A stretch of DNA of 64,000 bases, from NCBI RefSeq assembly GCF_021654775.1, contig NZ_AP025343.1, forward strand, positions 4,493,501-4,557,500. Reading direction: 5' to 3'. Position numbers and translations under genes: made by a program. The notes beneath the pieces are model-generated. The model did no database searches, had not been told where the DNA came from, and saw nothing but the letters and a program-made list of their open reading frames with translations. This DNA comes from Paenibacillus azoreducens. Lineage in GTDB: Bacteria > Bacillota > Bacilli > Paenibacillales > Paenibacillaceae. Positions 36,109-44,972 of the stretch are shown here, piece by piece. The first letter of the stretch is position 1. The number at the start of each line of letters is the position of its first letter.

Positions 36109-38163
36109 ATGTCTAATCAACTTCATTCTAATAAACGTTATATGCCAGGTCTTGACGGTCTGCGGACACTGGCCGTATTTTTTGTCGTATTATATCATTT
36201 GAACGTAAACTGGGCGCCTGGAGGGCTGCTTGGCGTAAGTATCTTTTTTGTATTATCCGGCTATTTAATTACCGATTTATTAACCTCGGAATGGAGCCGC
36301 ACCCATACGATTGACCTGAAAGATTTTTGGATCAGGCGATGCAGAAGGCTCCTTCCGGCCATGCTCGTCATGATGGCTGCAGTAGTGGCCTGGGTAACGA
36401 TATTTAACCCTTCTCTAATCCCTGTGCTGCGCGGTGATGTCGTTTCTTCGCTTTTTTACGTAAATAACTGGTATCTGATCTTTCATCAGGTTTCTTATTT
36501 CGAAAAATTCGGGCCGGTATCGCCGTTCGGACATATGTGGTCCCTTGCGGTCGAAGAGCAATTTTATCTGCTATGGCCACTGCTGCTGCTGCTTGGCATG
36601 CGCCGGCTGAAGAAACGCGGGCCGGTGTTTCTCTTCATTATCGGAGCGGCTGCGCTATCTGCGTTCGCGATGCTGCTGCTTTATAAGCCAGACAGTGATC
36701 CCAGCCGTGTTTATTACGGCACCGATACCCGGGCCTTTTCCCTTTTGATCGGCGCCGCGCTCAGCATTTTGTGGCCCAGCCGGAAATTGTCCGCCAGGGT
36801 GTCCGTCAAAACATGGCTTGCCCTCGATGCCATAGGCATCTTTGGTATTGCAGCCGTGTTTATGATGGTATGGCAAACCAATGAATACGAATCCTTTTTG
36901 TATCCCGGTGGATTCCTGCTGTTGTCGGTACTAGCGGCCATGATCATCGCTTCCGCCGCCCATCCCGCCACTTTGACCGGAAGGCTGCTTGGCATGAAGC
37001 CGCTGCGCTGGCTCGGGGTCCGATCCTACAGCATATATATGTGGCATTATCCCGTTATCGTACTTACGACCGGATCGAACTCGGAACCGAATGTTTGGCG
37101 GGCATTGATCCAATCGGCGGTCAGCATCATTCTGGCCTCCTTATCCTATAAATACATAGAGGAACCGATACGGGGCGGGCTAATCGGCAAATCATGGAAC
37201 AAATTGCTTAAGGGACATATCCGTCTATCCCACATTCCGCTGAAAAGGTGGATCACTTTCGCTTCGGTGCTCGTCATGACGGTTGTGTCATGCGCCGGTT
37301 TTGCGATGCGGACGCAAGTAGGTGCCTCCATGCTTGAGCATCAAACGGCGCCGGTTACCGCAAACCCGTTATCTCCCGGCCAAACCGGAAGCGGATCTTC
37401 CGGCGTGACCAAGGCTCCTGTGTCTGGTGCTGTAAAGGCCGGAGATGGCGGCATGTCAGCAGGGGAGAATGAAGCAGACCCGGCAGACAGTTCTTCAAGC
37501 GACCGGGGTAACTCCGGATCGTCCGCGAACGAATCCATGGATGCCGGGCAGCAACAGCCGCAAACGGATCAGCAGGAATCAACAGACAAAACGGAAGCAT
37601 CCAAGCAGACCGCCAAGTCAACGAAACCGCAAGAGACGGGAGACCCTCAGGCCGCAAAAGACGGCAAAAAATCGGCTCCGCCTGCGGCAAAACCCGGTAA
37701 AGGCAAGTCGATTACAATCATTGGGGATTCCGTTATATTAGATGCCGAACCTTACTTGCAGAATCAAATGCCGGGTGCCGTTATCGACGGCAAGATCGGC
37801 AGACAGATGGCGGAAGCGCCGGATCTCATCGCGTCTTTGCGCGCGGAAGGCAAACTCGGCAGCCAGCTCGTCATCGAGCTTGGAACCAACGGTCCTTTCA
37901 GCCGCAAGCAGTTGATGTCGCTTCTGGATTCCTTGCAGGATGTACGCCGCATTGTCCTTGTCAACGCCCGGGTTCCCCGCGGCTGGGAAAGTGTCGTCAA
38001 CTCTTCCATTAAAAAAGCGGCAGCCTCTTACCCGAATACAACGCTGCTTGACTGGCATGCCGCGAGCAATGGCAAATCTTACTTCGAACCCGACGGCGTC
38101 CATCTCAAGCCCCAAGGCGGGGAAGCGCTGGCTGATCTGATCGCCCGGGAACTGGGATTTTGA
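36109..38163 (+). CDS. OatA-type O-acyltransferase: acyltransferase-3 plus SGNH domain
   Basis: A 684-residue membrane enzyme. Residues 1-340 are an acyltransferase-3 domain with about ten TM helices and the catalytic His in LYHLN. A linker rich in Ser, Thr, Gln and Lys follows (about 360-530). The C-terminus is an extracytoplasmic SGNH esterase/transferase domain with GDSV, GTNG and DGVH. It resembles peptidoglycan O-acetyltransferases (OatA), which raise lysozyme resistance; secondary-polymer acylation is an alternative. The start at 36109 matches the family N-terminus; the ribosome site CAGGG is weak. Confidence 0.9.
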   Translation: MSNQLHSNKRYMPGLDGLRTLAVFFVVLYHLNVNWAPGGLLGVSIFFVLSGYLITDLLTSEWSRTHTIDLKDFWIRRCRRLLPAMLVMMAAVVAWVTIFNPSLIPVLRGDVVSSLFYVNNWYLIFHQVSYFEKFGPVSPFGHMWSLAVEEQFYLLWPLLLLLGMRRLKKRGPVFLFIIGAAALSAFAMLLLYKPDSDPSRVYYGTDTRAFSLLIGAALSILWPSRKLSARVSVKTWLALDAIGIFGIAAVFMMVWQTNEYESFLYPGGFLLLSVLAAMIIASAAHPATLTGRLLGMKPLRWLGVRSYSIYMWHYPVIVLTTGSNSEPNVWRALIQSAVSIILASLSYKYIEEPIRGGLIGKSWNKLLKGHIRLSHIPLKRWITFASVLVMTVVSCAGFAMRTQVGASMLEHQTAPVTANPLSPGQTGSGSSGVTKAPVSGAVKAGDGGMSAGENEADPADSSSSDRGNSGSSANESMDAGQQQPQTDQQESTDKTEASKQTAKSTKPQETGDPQAAKDGKKSAPPAAKPGKGKSITIIGDSVILDAEPYLQNQMPGAVIDGKIGRQMAEAPDLIASLRAEGKLGSQLVIELGTNGPFSRKQLMSLLDSLQDVRRIVLVNARVPRGWESVVNSSIKKAAASYPNTTLLDWHAASNGKSYFEPDGVHLKPQGGEALADLIARELGF

Positions 38164-38279
38164 TTCAGCAATCATACATTCTTACTTCAATAAAAAACTT
38201 GCTCTCGTCGGAGATCATTCCAATAAACATCTACGATTATCGTTTGTTTTTCAAACTGAATCGGTGATATGAATACACC

Positions 38280-38330
38280 AAAAGAGCTGCCTTTACATGG
38301 TCAATCGACCTGAGGCAGCTCTCATTGTTT
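38280..38330. terminator. Bidirectional terminator after the O-acyltransferase
   Basis: The stem AGAGCTGCCT / AGGCAGCTCT with a 20-base loop can serve this gene and the convergent small gene. Confidence 0.75.
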
Positions 38331-38659
38331 CAACATTCATTCTCTAAAAAATCGCTTATGTACCGTATTCCTTTGTCATTTATTTTCAACATCCATTTTA
38401 CATGACTGAAATATCCGGTTTTATTTTGAATACACACACCTTCAACAATAATATCGTCCCTTCTGCCATCTATATCCTCATCCTTCTGAAATCCAACAAC
38501 CTCTAATCCTTCATAAAGCGAAACAGGGGCTCCAAAATAATCATTTTTTATATCGGTTTTTGAAAGCATAATGATATCTTCTTCAATAAGTTCATTGTAA
38601 TCTACATAAAGGAAGGGCTTGTCTATTTTATGGACTATCTGGTCTACTGTATAGCTCAT
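38330..38659 (-). CDS. Hypothetical protein, 109 aa
   Basis: A small acidic cytosolic protein, AT-richer than its neighbours, with a GGGAGAG ribosome site. The size, charge and isolated position resemble immunity proteins of contact-dependent toxins or SUKH-like proteins, but no family motif is recognised and no toxin gene is adjacent. Confidence 0.6.
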   Translation of the reverse strand: MSYTVDQIVHKIDKPFLYVDYNELIEEDIIMLSKTDIKNDYFGAPVSLYEGLEVVGFQKDEDIDGRRDDIIVEGVCIQNKTGYFSHVKWMLKINDKGIRYISDFLENEC

Positions 38660-38986
38660 TTCTTATCTCTCCCATCATCATCTGACAAATGTTTCTTTTA
38701 ACCGAGCGTTCATCGAGGAATTGGGTTCAAAGCACATTCCTACAAAATGTGCCCAATCTTCCCGGCCTGCTGCTTTATGAGCGTTTTACTTTATTTTCTT
38801 TATAGTGCCGCTAGGCTCTTTGCTCTGCTAAAAAGGACCTCACCCCAATTTGTGGAGGGTGTCGAATCCGAACCCTACAAAGAGGATAAAGTCCACTGTG
38901 TATATTCTCCAAGTAATTCTATTTTCCTTTGAAGAATGGCTAAACTCTAATCACAAGAGCAATGTGTTCCTCATCTTCTTGCCGCC
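38660..38986. other. 327-bp gap, nothing recognised
   Basis: No ribosome-bound reading frame, repeat or RNA motif is recognised. No clear terminator for ddl is seen. Confidence 0.4.
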
Positions 38987-39934
38987 TTACCCCGCCTGAG
39001 ACTGAGCCTGCTCCGAAGCAGCCGGTTGCGACACCTGCCGTACAGCAAGAGAACCTTCAATAATCGCGTCCAATAGCGCGGAGAACGTATAACCGGCGGC
39101 ACGGGCGCTCCGCGGCAGCAAGCTGGTCTCCGTCATGCCAGGCAGCGTATTGACCTCAAGGATGTAAGGTATGCCATTCTTCAGCATCATATCCACCCTG
39201 GCATATACAGAGCATTTCAGGGCGCTGAAGCTGCGCTCGGCAGCCTCGCGGACACGCTTGGCGGTCTCGTCATCCAATACGGCAACCTGCTCATCGCTGC
39301 CGCCGGGTTCATATTTAGATGTATAATCAAAAAACTCCGCTCCCGGTTTGATGGAGAGCACCGGCAAAAATTCGCCGTTCAAAATGCTGCAGGTGATTTC
39401 CTCGCCCTCAATATATTCCTCGACCAGCACCTCTTCACCATAAACGAAAGCCGTTTGCAGCGCTTCAAGCAGTTTTTCTTCGTTTCTGACAAGCGTGACC
39501 CCGATGCTGGAACCGCCTGCGTTGGGTTTAACCACCATCGGATAGCTGAAACGGGAAAGGCGTCCGTTACGCAGATCGTCCATGCTGCGCAGTAACGTCC
39601 ATTCCGGAGTAAACAGCCCTTCATAACGCAGCAGCCTTTTGCTCAGATCCTTATCCATGCATAAAGCGCTGGAAAGCAGCGTGCAGCCTGTATACGGAAT
39701 GCCCATCGTTTCAAGCGCTCCCTGAATCGTTCCGTCCTCGCCGAAACTGCCATGAAGCGCAAGCAGCGCGACATCGATCCCCTGCGCCTGCTTTAACAGA
39801 TCCTGCTTTCGGCGAATGTCGATGGGAATGATTTCATATTTGGTTTTGTCCAGATGCGCCATCATTTCTTTGCCCGTCGCCAGCGATACTTCACGTTCGG
39901 AAGAAATGCCGCCCATAATTACGCCAACCTTCAT
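38987..39934 (-). CDS. ddl: D-alanine--D-alanine ligase
   Basis: A 315-residue ATP-grasp ligase making D-Ala-D-Ala for peptidoglycan. Visible: GGISSEREVSL (substrate loop Glu), ALHGSFGEDGTIQG, VVKPNAGGSSIGV (ATP loop) and the C-terminal ILEVNTLPGMTETSLLP with metal ligands. It is of the short type (like E. coli DdlB) rather than the ~355-residue Bacillus type. It directly follows the mocR gene: a first ATG at 39937 overlaps its TAA, while the second ATG at 39934 is seven bases after GGAGG. Confidence 0.95.
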   Translation of the reverse strand: MKVGVIMGGISSEREVSLATGKEMMAHLDKTKYEIIPIDIRRKQDLLKQAQGIDVALLALHGSFGEDGTIQGALETMGIPYTGCTLLSSALCMDKDLSKRLLRYEGLFTPEWTLLRSMDDLRNGRLSRFSYPMVVKPNAGGSSIGVTLVRNEEKLLEALQTAFVYGEEVLVEEYIEGEEITCSILNGEFLPVLSIKPGAEFFDYTSKYEPGGSDEQVAVLDDETAKRVREAAERSFSALKCSVYARVDMMLKNGIPYILEVNTLPGMTETSLLPRSARAAGYTFSALLDAIIEGSLAVRQVSQPAASEQAQSQAG

Positions 39935-39936
39935 CA

Positions 39937-41385
39937 TTATGCCTCCATTCTTTTTTTGACCGCGTTGCCGATAATTTGGATTCCCCGCTCCAGCTCATCA
40001 TCGCTTACCCGTGAAAAACCGAGCCGGAGCGTATTGGCTCCGCCGCCGTCGGTAAAAAACACATCCCCGGACGTGAAAACGACTCCTTGCTTATAACATT
40101 CGCCAAGAATCTCCCTTGCGTTAAGTCCGTCCTGAAGCTCGATAAACAGATGCAGTCCGCCCGACCCGGTCAGGCGTTTAAAAGGAATATGCTCCGTACA
40201 GTAGCGGACCGCCAATTCATGTTTCCGCTTATATTCGGATTTTGCCCGTTTCAGATACTTCTCGAAATTTCCGTTATGGAAATATTGGAACAGCACCGCT
40301 TGATCCAATGTAGAGGTATGGATATTCCGCGAGCGTTTAACGCTGACAAGCGCATCGATCAGATCCCGGTCCGCCGCAATCCAGCCGATCCGGATGCCCG
40401 GAAAGAGAATCTTGGAGAAACTGCCCAAATAAACAATGCTGTTCCCTTCCCCGCCAAACGCAGCCAAAGGCGCCATATGCGAACCTGAATAACGCAGCTC
40501 TTCGTTAAATCCGTCTTCGATCAGCGGTACGCGGTGCTCGGTAAGCAGGCGCAGAACTTCGACCCTCTTTTCGGCCGACATGACGATGCCGGTAGGATTA
40601 TGGTAAGACGGGGTCAAAAAAGCAAGGCCAAACTCCTGCTCCCGCAGCGTTCGCTCAAGCTCTTCAAGACAGATGCCGTCCGGATCCATCGTAATACCGG
40701 TAATATCATAGCCGTGCAGCTTGGAGATTTTGATTGCAGTGTGATGCGTCGGATTCTCGCAAAGAATATGTTTGCAAGAAACCTCAAGGGATGACAGGAG
40801 CATGTCATAGGCTTCGGTAAAACCGTTGGTGATCAGAATATCCTTTCCTTCCATATCCACACCTTTCGTTTCCATATATCCGGTCAGATATTGAATCAGC
40901 GGCTTGTAGCCTTTGGCGTAGCCGTAATTGAGCAGGATTTCCCCTTCCAGCGACATCCGGTCCAGAAAGGCGCGTTTTACATTCGCCAGATCAAACAGCT
41001 TCTCATCCGGCGCGATGCTCGCGAAATTGATCATCCCCTTTTCGCCGCGCAAATCCCGTTTCATCAGATCGTATTCCACTGCCTGCTGCGCCGTGCGGTT
41101 CAGACGCTGCCGCCAATCCGTCGACCAGGATGGAACGGAGGCGATTCCTACCCGGGAAACAAAACTCCCCTTGGAGTGAACCGTGTAAATAAATCCCTCC
41201 TCTTCAAGCTCCGAATACACCGTGACCAGCGTATTGCGGCTAATGCCCAACATCGTGCTCAGCTCCCGTGTCGACGGAAGCTTTTGATCGACTCTGCCTT
41301 TGCCTTTCGTAATCCATTGCTTCAAATATTCTTTAACCTGCACCGTAAGCGGCCGGCCTTCTATAATTTTAAAATCGGTGAACAT
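39937..41385 (-). CDS. MocR-type regulator (GntR HTH fused to PLP aminotransferase fold), DdlR-like
   Basis: A 482-residue fusion: GntR winged helix (about 12-75; LPSTRELSTMLGISRNTLVTVYSELEEEGF) plus a fold-type I aminotransferase domain, with PLP-binding Lys325 in GSFSKILFPG and SYHNPTG. Start at 41385 follows GGGGGA. Its gene runs straight into ddl, overlapping by one base, matching the MocR regulator DdlR that controls ddl in Brevibacillus. Here both are co-directional, so autogenous control of a two-gene operon is likely. Confidence 0.9.
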   Translation of the reverse strand: MFTDFKIIEGRPLTVQVKEYLKQWITKGKGRVDQKLPSTRELSTMLGISRNTLVTVYSELEEEGFIYTVHSKGSFVSRVGIASVPSWSTDWRQRLNRTAQQAVEYDLMKRDLRGEKGMINFASIAPDEKLFDLANVKRAFLDRMSLEGEILLNYGYAKGYKPLIQYLTGYMETKGVDMEGKDILITNGFTEAYDMLLSSLEVSCKHILCENPTHHTAIKISKLHGYDITGITMDPDGICLEELERTLREQEFGLAFLTPSYHNPTGIVMSAEKRVEVLRLLTEHRVPLIEDGFNEELRYSGSHMAPLAAFGGEGNSIVYLGSFSKILFPGIRIGWIAADRDLIDALVSVKRSRNIHTSTLDQAVLFQYFHNGNFEKYLKRAKSEYKRKHELAVRYCTEHIPFKRLTGSGGLHLFIELQDGLNAREILGECYKQGVVFTSGDVFFTDGGGANTLRLGFSRVSDDELERGIQIIGNAVKKRMEA

Positions 41386-41853
41386 CGTTAATCCCCCCAC
41401 GTATTATCTTGGCATAAACCTCTGGCGGAAGAAAGGTCCACCGCAATGCGTTTTGCCGCCGGTCGTGGTTTGGTTTGTCCGTAAATAGCCCAAACCAATG
41501 TATGCTCTATTCGCATTGTTCAATTTTATACGAAAATATGCTTTGGCTTTTTGAGACAAAACCTTTAGCATTTCATCGTTGGTGGTGACCGTGAGGTCAT
41601 GTGGGCTTCTAACGAAACCTGCAATCGTTATTCATGCAAAATAGAACCTATATATTTTATAACGAAACAGGGTATCGCTATTGATCAAAATAGTCGGGAA
41701 TCAAGCCTGATTTTGCCCAAATAACGTTATGTAGTTTCGTTAAATTTAATTTAGTGGCATTTTGGTGGCAATAGCGTGTCACAGTTTCGTTAGCAGCATC
41801 GAACGCTAAGATTATGGTTCCGCCTCCTCAATGCGGCATGAAAACAACCAATC
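41386..41853. other. Intergenic region with a four-unit repeat array
   Basis: No gene recognised. Contains the array at 41610-41792; the remainder (41386-41609) holds the mocR promoter region without a clear consensus. Confidence 0.5.
41610..41792. repeat. Four-unit intergenic array, two forward and two inverted units
   Basis: Units of about 33 bp with the plan TAACGAAAC…CG(T/C)TATT…CAAAAT start at 41610 and 41660 (plus) and at 41742 and 41792 (minus). Spacing in each pair is 50 bp. The layout is the same as that of the unrelated array at 9101-9290. Confidence 0.8.
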
Positions 41854-41880
41854 AAAAAAAGCCTGAAAAATCAGGCTCTT
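41854..41880 (-). terminator. Terminator of the HxlR-OsmC unit
   Basis: On the minus strand AGCCTGATTTTTCAGGCT is followed by seven T. Confidence 0.8.
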
Positions 41881-41973
41881 AAAACGTTTAAAGCGTTTAT
41901 AAAATGGGTTTAGTTTCATGTCTTTAGACAACCTTCAAACCGGGCCGTTCAATCACAACCCTAGCTTACATTC

Positions 41974-42432
41974 CTAAGATTCCCCATTCTCGCTTTTTTC
42001 GATGCGCGGCATGGTGGATAACGCCACATTTCCGGCGACGGCGCGGGAGATCATACAGGAACCCTCCGCCTTTTCCGCCAATTTGCGGGCATGCTCCAGA
42101 TCTTTTTCCGAAGCGGTTTCTTCTAACAAAATGTAGGGTTTATGAGCGATGCTGACATACGTAAAAATATTGTTCGTAACATCTACGATCCCTTCCGATT
42201 CCAGCGACAGCTTTTGTACCGGCAGCCCGGCCCGTTCCATCATCGCCGCCAGCGTGATCAGATAGCAGGTCGCCGCCGCGCCCAGCAGCATTTCGTCCGG
42301 ATTGGTGCCGATGCCGGGACCACCCATCTCTTTTGGAATGGAAATTGCGGTTTTCAGTTGTCCGGCTTCGATTCTGCCTTCGCTGTTCCGGCCTCCATCC
42401 CACTCTGCTTTTAGTACAAACGAGTGATTCAT
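41974..42432 (-). CDS. OsmC/Ohr-family protein (lipoyl/organic peroxide peroxidase-like)
   Basis: A 152-residue OsmC-like protein. The first Cys of the family is in LLGAAATCYLITLAAMMERAG, the second in KAEGSCMISRAVAGN; the Glu/Arg pocket cannot be fully assigned. The likely role is thiol-based reduction of organic hydroperoxides. The ATG at 42432 is eight bases after GGAGG; the preceding ATG is possible. It follows the HxlR gene by 43 bp on the same strand, so an operon with a redox regulator is probable. Confidence 0.88.
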   Translation of the reverse strand: MNHSFVLKAEWDGGRNSEGRIEAGQLKTAISIPKEMGGPGIGTNPDEMLLGAAATCYLITLAAMMERAGLPVQKLSLESEGIVDVTNNIFTYVSIAHKPYILLEETASEKDLEHARKLAEKAEGSCMISRAVAGNVALSTMPRIEKSENGES

Positions 42433-42475
42433 CATCACTGCCTCCTTCGCTTTATTACTCGGGCCGACTCCTAGC

Positions 42476-42823
42476 TTAAGAAGGGGTTGCTCTAAGCCCA
42501 CTACATCCATTACCTATATAATTTTTTCCCCAGTCACAAAGTGCATCTACAATTGGAATTAAACTTTCCCCAAATTCTGTAAGAGAATATTCGGTTTTGG
42601 GAGGAACTACCGGATAAACAGTCCGAGTAATAAGTCCCTCTCCTTCAAGCTCGCGTAATTGCTGAGTCAGCATTTTAGGAGTAGCTTGAGGAATGAATTT
42701 TTGTAATTCATTAAACCGCAACGTTTGGTTTATTAAGTAAAACAAAATAATAGCTTTATATTTTCCGCCAATTAAGCTAATAGGTGCTTCTATTGGACAA
42801 TTAAAAATTTTTTCATGATTCAT
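42476..42823 (-). CDS. HxlR-family winged-helix regulator
   Basis: A 115-residue HxlR/YodB-type regulator. Family landmarks: CPIEAPISLIGGKYKAIILFYL (with Cys near the N-terminus, the redox sensor in YodB-like members), LRFNELQKFIPQATPKMLTQQLRELEGEGLI, and VPPKTEYSLTEFGESL. It probably senses quinone or aldehyde stress and controls the OsmC gene and the divergent tautomerase/oxidoreductase pair. Confidence 0.92.
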   Translation of the reverse strand: MNHEKIFNCPIEAPISLIGGKYKAIILFYLINQTLRFNELQKFIPQATPKMLTQQLRELEGEGLITRTVYPVVPPKTEYSLTEFGESLIPIVDALCDWGKNYIGNGCSGLRATPS

Positions 42824-42849
42824 GATTATCTCCTAACTATCATTTTGGG

Positions 42850-42874
42850 TAGTATATTACAAAAAGGTGCATAC
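42850..42874. promoter_or_regulatory. Candidate HxlR operator between the divergent units
   Basis: AGTAT and ATACT half-sites, 15 bp apart, just upstream of the HxlR gene. Weak evidence based on position and symmetry. Confidence 0.35.
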
Positions 42875-42999
42875 TTGTCCAAATGAAAATAACTGGTAAG
42901 ATGATAACATCAATTGATTCAATATTCAAACGGTCCGGACCATAAATATCAAAAATGGAAAAATTAATATGAAATGATCCATCGAAGGAGAAAAATAAT

Positions 43000-43182
43000 A
43001 TGCCAGTAATAACATTGGAAGGCGCGAAATTAAGCAAAGAACAAAAAGGTCAATTAGTAAAGGAATTAACGGCAACAGCGGCAAAAATCATGAACACACC
43101 GGAACAGGCTTTTACCGTTTTATTAAAAGAAAATGAAAAAGAGAATGTAGGTATAGGCGGTCAGCTCATATCCGAAAGATAA
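43000..43182 (+). CDS. 4-oxalocrotonate tautomerase family protein
   Basis: A 60-residue 4-OT-like tautomerase. The catalytic Pro follows the initiator Met (MPVITLEG), as required after Met removal. The C-terminal region (ENVGIGGQLISER) fits the family. GAAGGAG precedes the ATG. Followed at 59 bp by an oxidoreductase gene, probably one unit. Confidence 0.88.
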   Translation: MPVITLEGAKLSKEQKGQLVKELTATAAKIMNTPEQAFTVLLKENEKENVGIGGQLISER

Positions 43183-43241
43183 TGCGTAAGTAAAATTCAT
43201 TTCTCCAGAAAAATAAAATAACTTAATGGGAGGTACCTGCA

Positions 43242-43826
43242 ATGAAACATCTCATTGTTTATGCACACCCACGTACTAACAGCTTTAACCATGTGATTCT
43301 GGATACTGCAGTAAATACACTTAAAAAGAATGGACATGACGTTGTTGTACGCGACTTATACGAGCTTGGTTTCCAGCCTGTTCTTACAGCCGCCGATATC
43401 GCTTCGATGCGAAAGGGTGTGATTCCTGAGGATATTAAGAATGAGCAGTTGTACATCACTGAAGCAGATGTGATTATCTTTATTTCTCCGATCTGGTGGA
43501 CAGGGCTTCCAGCTATACTTAAAGGGTATGTAGATCGGGTATTTGCAAAGGGCTTTGCTTATGCTTCAGGTGAAGAGGGTATCGTTAAATTATTGAAGGG
43601 CAAAAAAGGGCTGATTATTAATACACATGGCGCTCCAAAAGAGGTTTATAACCAAATTGGCATGACTGATGGTTTGAAGATCACTTCTGATACAGGCATC
43701 TTTGATTTTACAGGAATTGAGGCTATTGATCATTTATTATTTGGCAGCGTACCAGATGTAAATGATGCTGCACGCAATCAAATGTTACAAACCGTTGAGC
43801 AAACCATACAAACTCATTTTGCGTAA
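43242..43826 (+). CDS. NAD(P)H-dependent oxidoreductase, flavodoxin fold (KefF/MdaB/NQO-like)
   Basis: A 194-residue FMN/FAD quinone reductase-like protein. FMN loop residues are in YAHPRTNSFNH; the central FISPIWWTGLPAILKGYVDRVF and the INTHGAPKE loop are family hallmarks. It is a close paralogue of the protein at 61764-62330, and like it is linked to an HxlR gene. Quinone or aldehyde detoxification is likely. Confidence 0.9.
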   Translation: MKHLIVYAHPRTNSFNHVILDTAVNTLKKNGHDVVVRDLYELGFQPVLTAADIASMRKGVIPEDIKNEQLYITEADVIIFISPIWWTGLPAILKGYVDRVFAKGFAYASGEEGIVKLLKGKKGLIINTHGAPKEVYNQIGMTDGLKITSDTGIFDFTGIEAIDHLLFGSVPDVNDAARNQMLQTVEQTIQTHFA

Positions 43827-43999
43827 ATGAAGGCAAGTGAGTTGGTTGGTACGGTGAACCGAGCTGAACGAATAGACTTCATACGCCGTTGTGCTGAGCA
43901 CAACGAGTAGGCAGAGCTTATGGATTCAGCAGCGAAGATTATCCGGTACTTTAGAATCTTATAGTTATATCGCTAACAGGAAAAGATAGTTAAACATTA

Positions 44000-44046
44000 A
44001 GGGTTCTACATATTAGTCATCCATAATATGTAGAGCCCTTATATTA
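44000..44046 (+). terminator. Terminator of the tautomerase-oxidoreductase unit
   Basis: Long stem AAGGGTTCTACATATTA / TAATATGTAGAGCCCTT with an 8-base loop. The rest of 43827-44160 shows nothing recognisable. Confidence 0.8.
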
Positions 44047-44160
44047 TTTGATTTTTTTAGCTTAGGTCTTGATAATTTTCAGTCTAATACTTTATTTTCA
44101 AAGTACTTTATTTTCACTGAACATTCATTAGCCGATATATTGCCGTAGCGAATCGATCGG

Positions 44161-44932
44161 TCAGGTGTTTGCCTGTTCTCCCTTCAATACCGTAAGCGCT
44201 TGTTCCGCCGCTGCGCCTTGATGAACGATTGACATTAACGCAGCCGTCATGCCGGCAGGATTCGGATGTGATCACATTGCGTCCGTATACGATTCCGGCA
44301 GCGCCCTGCTTCATCAGCTCCGCCGTGTGATGCACGATCTCTTCGTCGCTTGCGCGGCCGCCGCCTCTTACGAGCACGGGAACGCCGGAGGCCACCTCAA
44401 TCACCCGATGATATTCTGATACATCGTCACAAGGATCCGCCTTGATGACATCCGCACCGAGCTCGACGCCCTGACGGACAAGCGCCGTAGTTTTATGGAT
44501 GTCGCCATCTACCATATAGCCGCCGCGCGCTTCATTCGGCAGCATGACCAGCGGCTCGACCATGAGCGGAATGCCGTATTGCTCGCATTCCGTTTTCAGC
44601 CGGGAGATGTTCGCGACGCATTGATGATGCAGCTCCGGCTGGCCCGGAAGGAGCAGCAAATTGACGCATACGGCAACTGCGTCCAATCGCACGGCATGCC
44701 AGATCGCCCGATCGACCAACTCGCTGAACAAGTGCCGCGGCAGCTCCTTTCCATAAATGTTGGCCGCATCCGTCCTCAGAACGAGACCGGGCTTCGACTT
44801 CCCTGGAATTTGCTGATATTGGCGGGCTTGTCCGACGCTCAGCTGCACGCAATCCGGATTCGCCCGAATTACGGTATCAATCGCTCCCTGGACGCCGACG
44901 CATCCGAAGCCGACCCGATTCCGCAGCCAAGC
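44161..44932 (-). pseudogene. Broken class I (DeoC/LacD-like) aldolase
   Basis: The central part reads as a class I beta/alpha-barrel aldolase of the DeoC/LacD/LsrF family (…GAIDTVIRAN…, LVLRTDAANIYG, PLMVEPLVMLP, GADVIKADP, GVPVLVRGGG, GAAGIVYGRNVI). Two lesions are visible. In frame, the 5' end stops at a TAA at 44935-44933, with the first ~45 family residues including the start missing. After GRNVI near 44270 the frame is lost; a different frame continues HPNPAGMTAALMSIVHQGAA and ends at a TGA at 44161-44163. Both fit a recently decayed gene. Confidence 0.85.
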
Positions 44933-44972
44933 TTATAGTACCATCCTTTTGAAGGCCAAAAGTCTCTGATTC

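Noticed and set aside
38747..38932. 61-codon plus-strand frame downstream of the small hypothetical gene
   Set aside because: No ribosome-binding site, no family, and composition unlike a protein; treated as non-coding.
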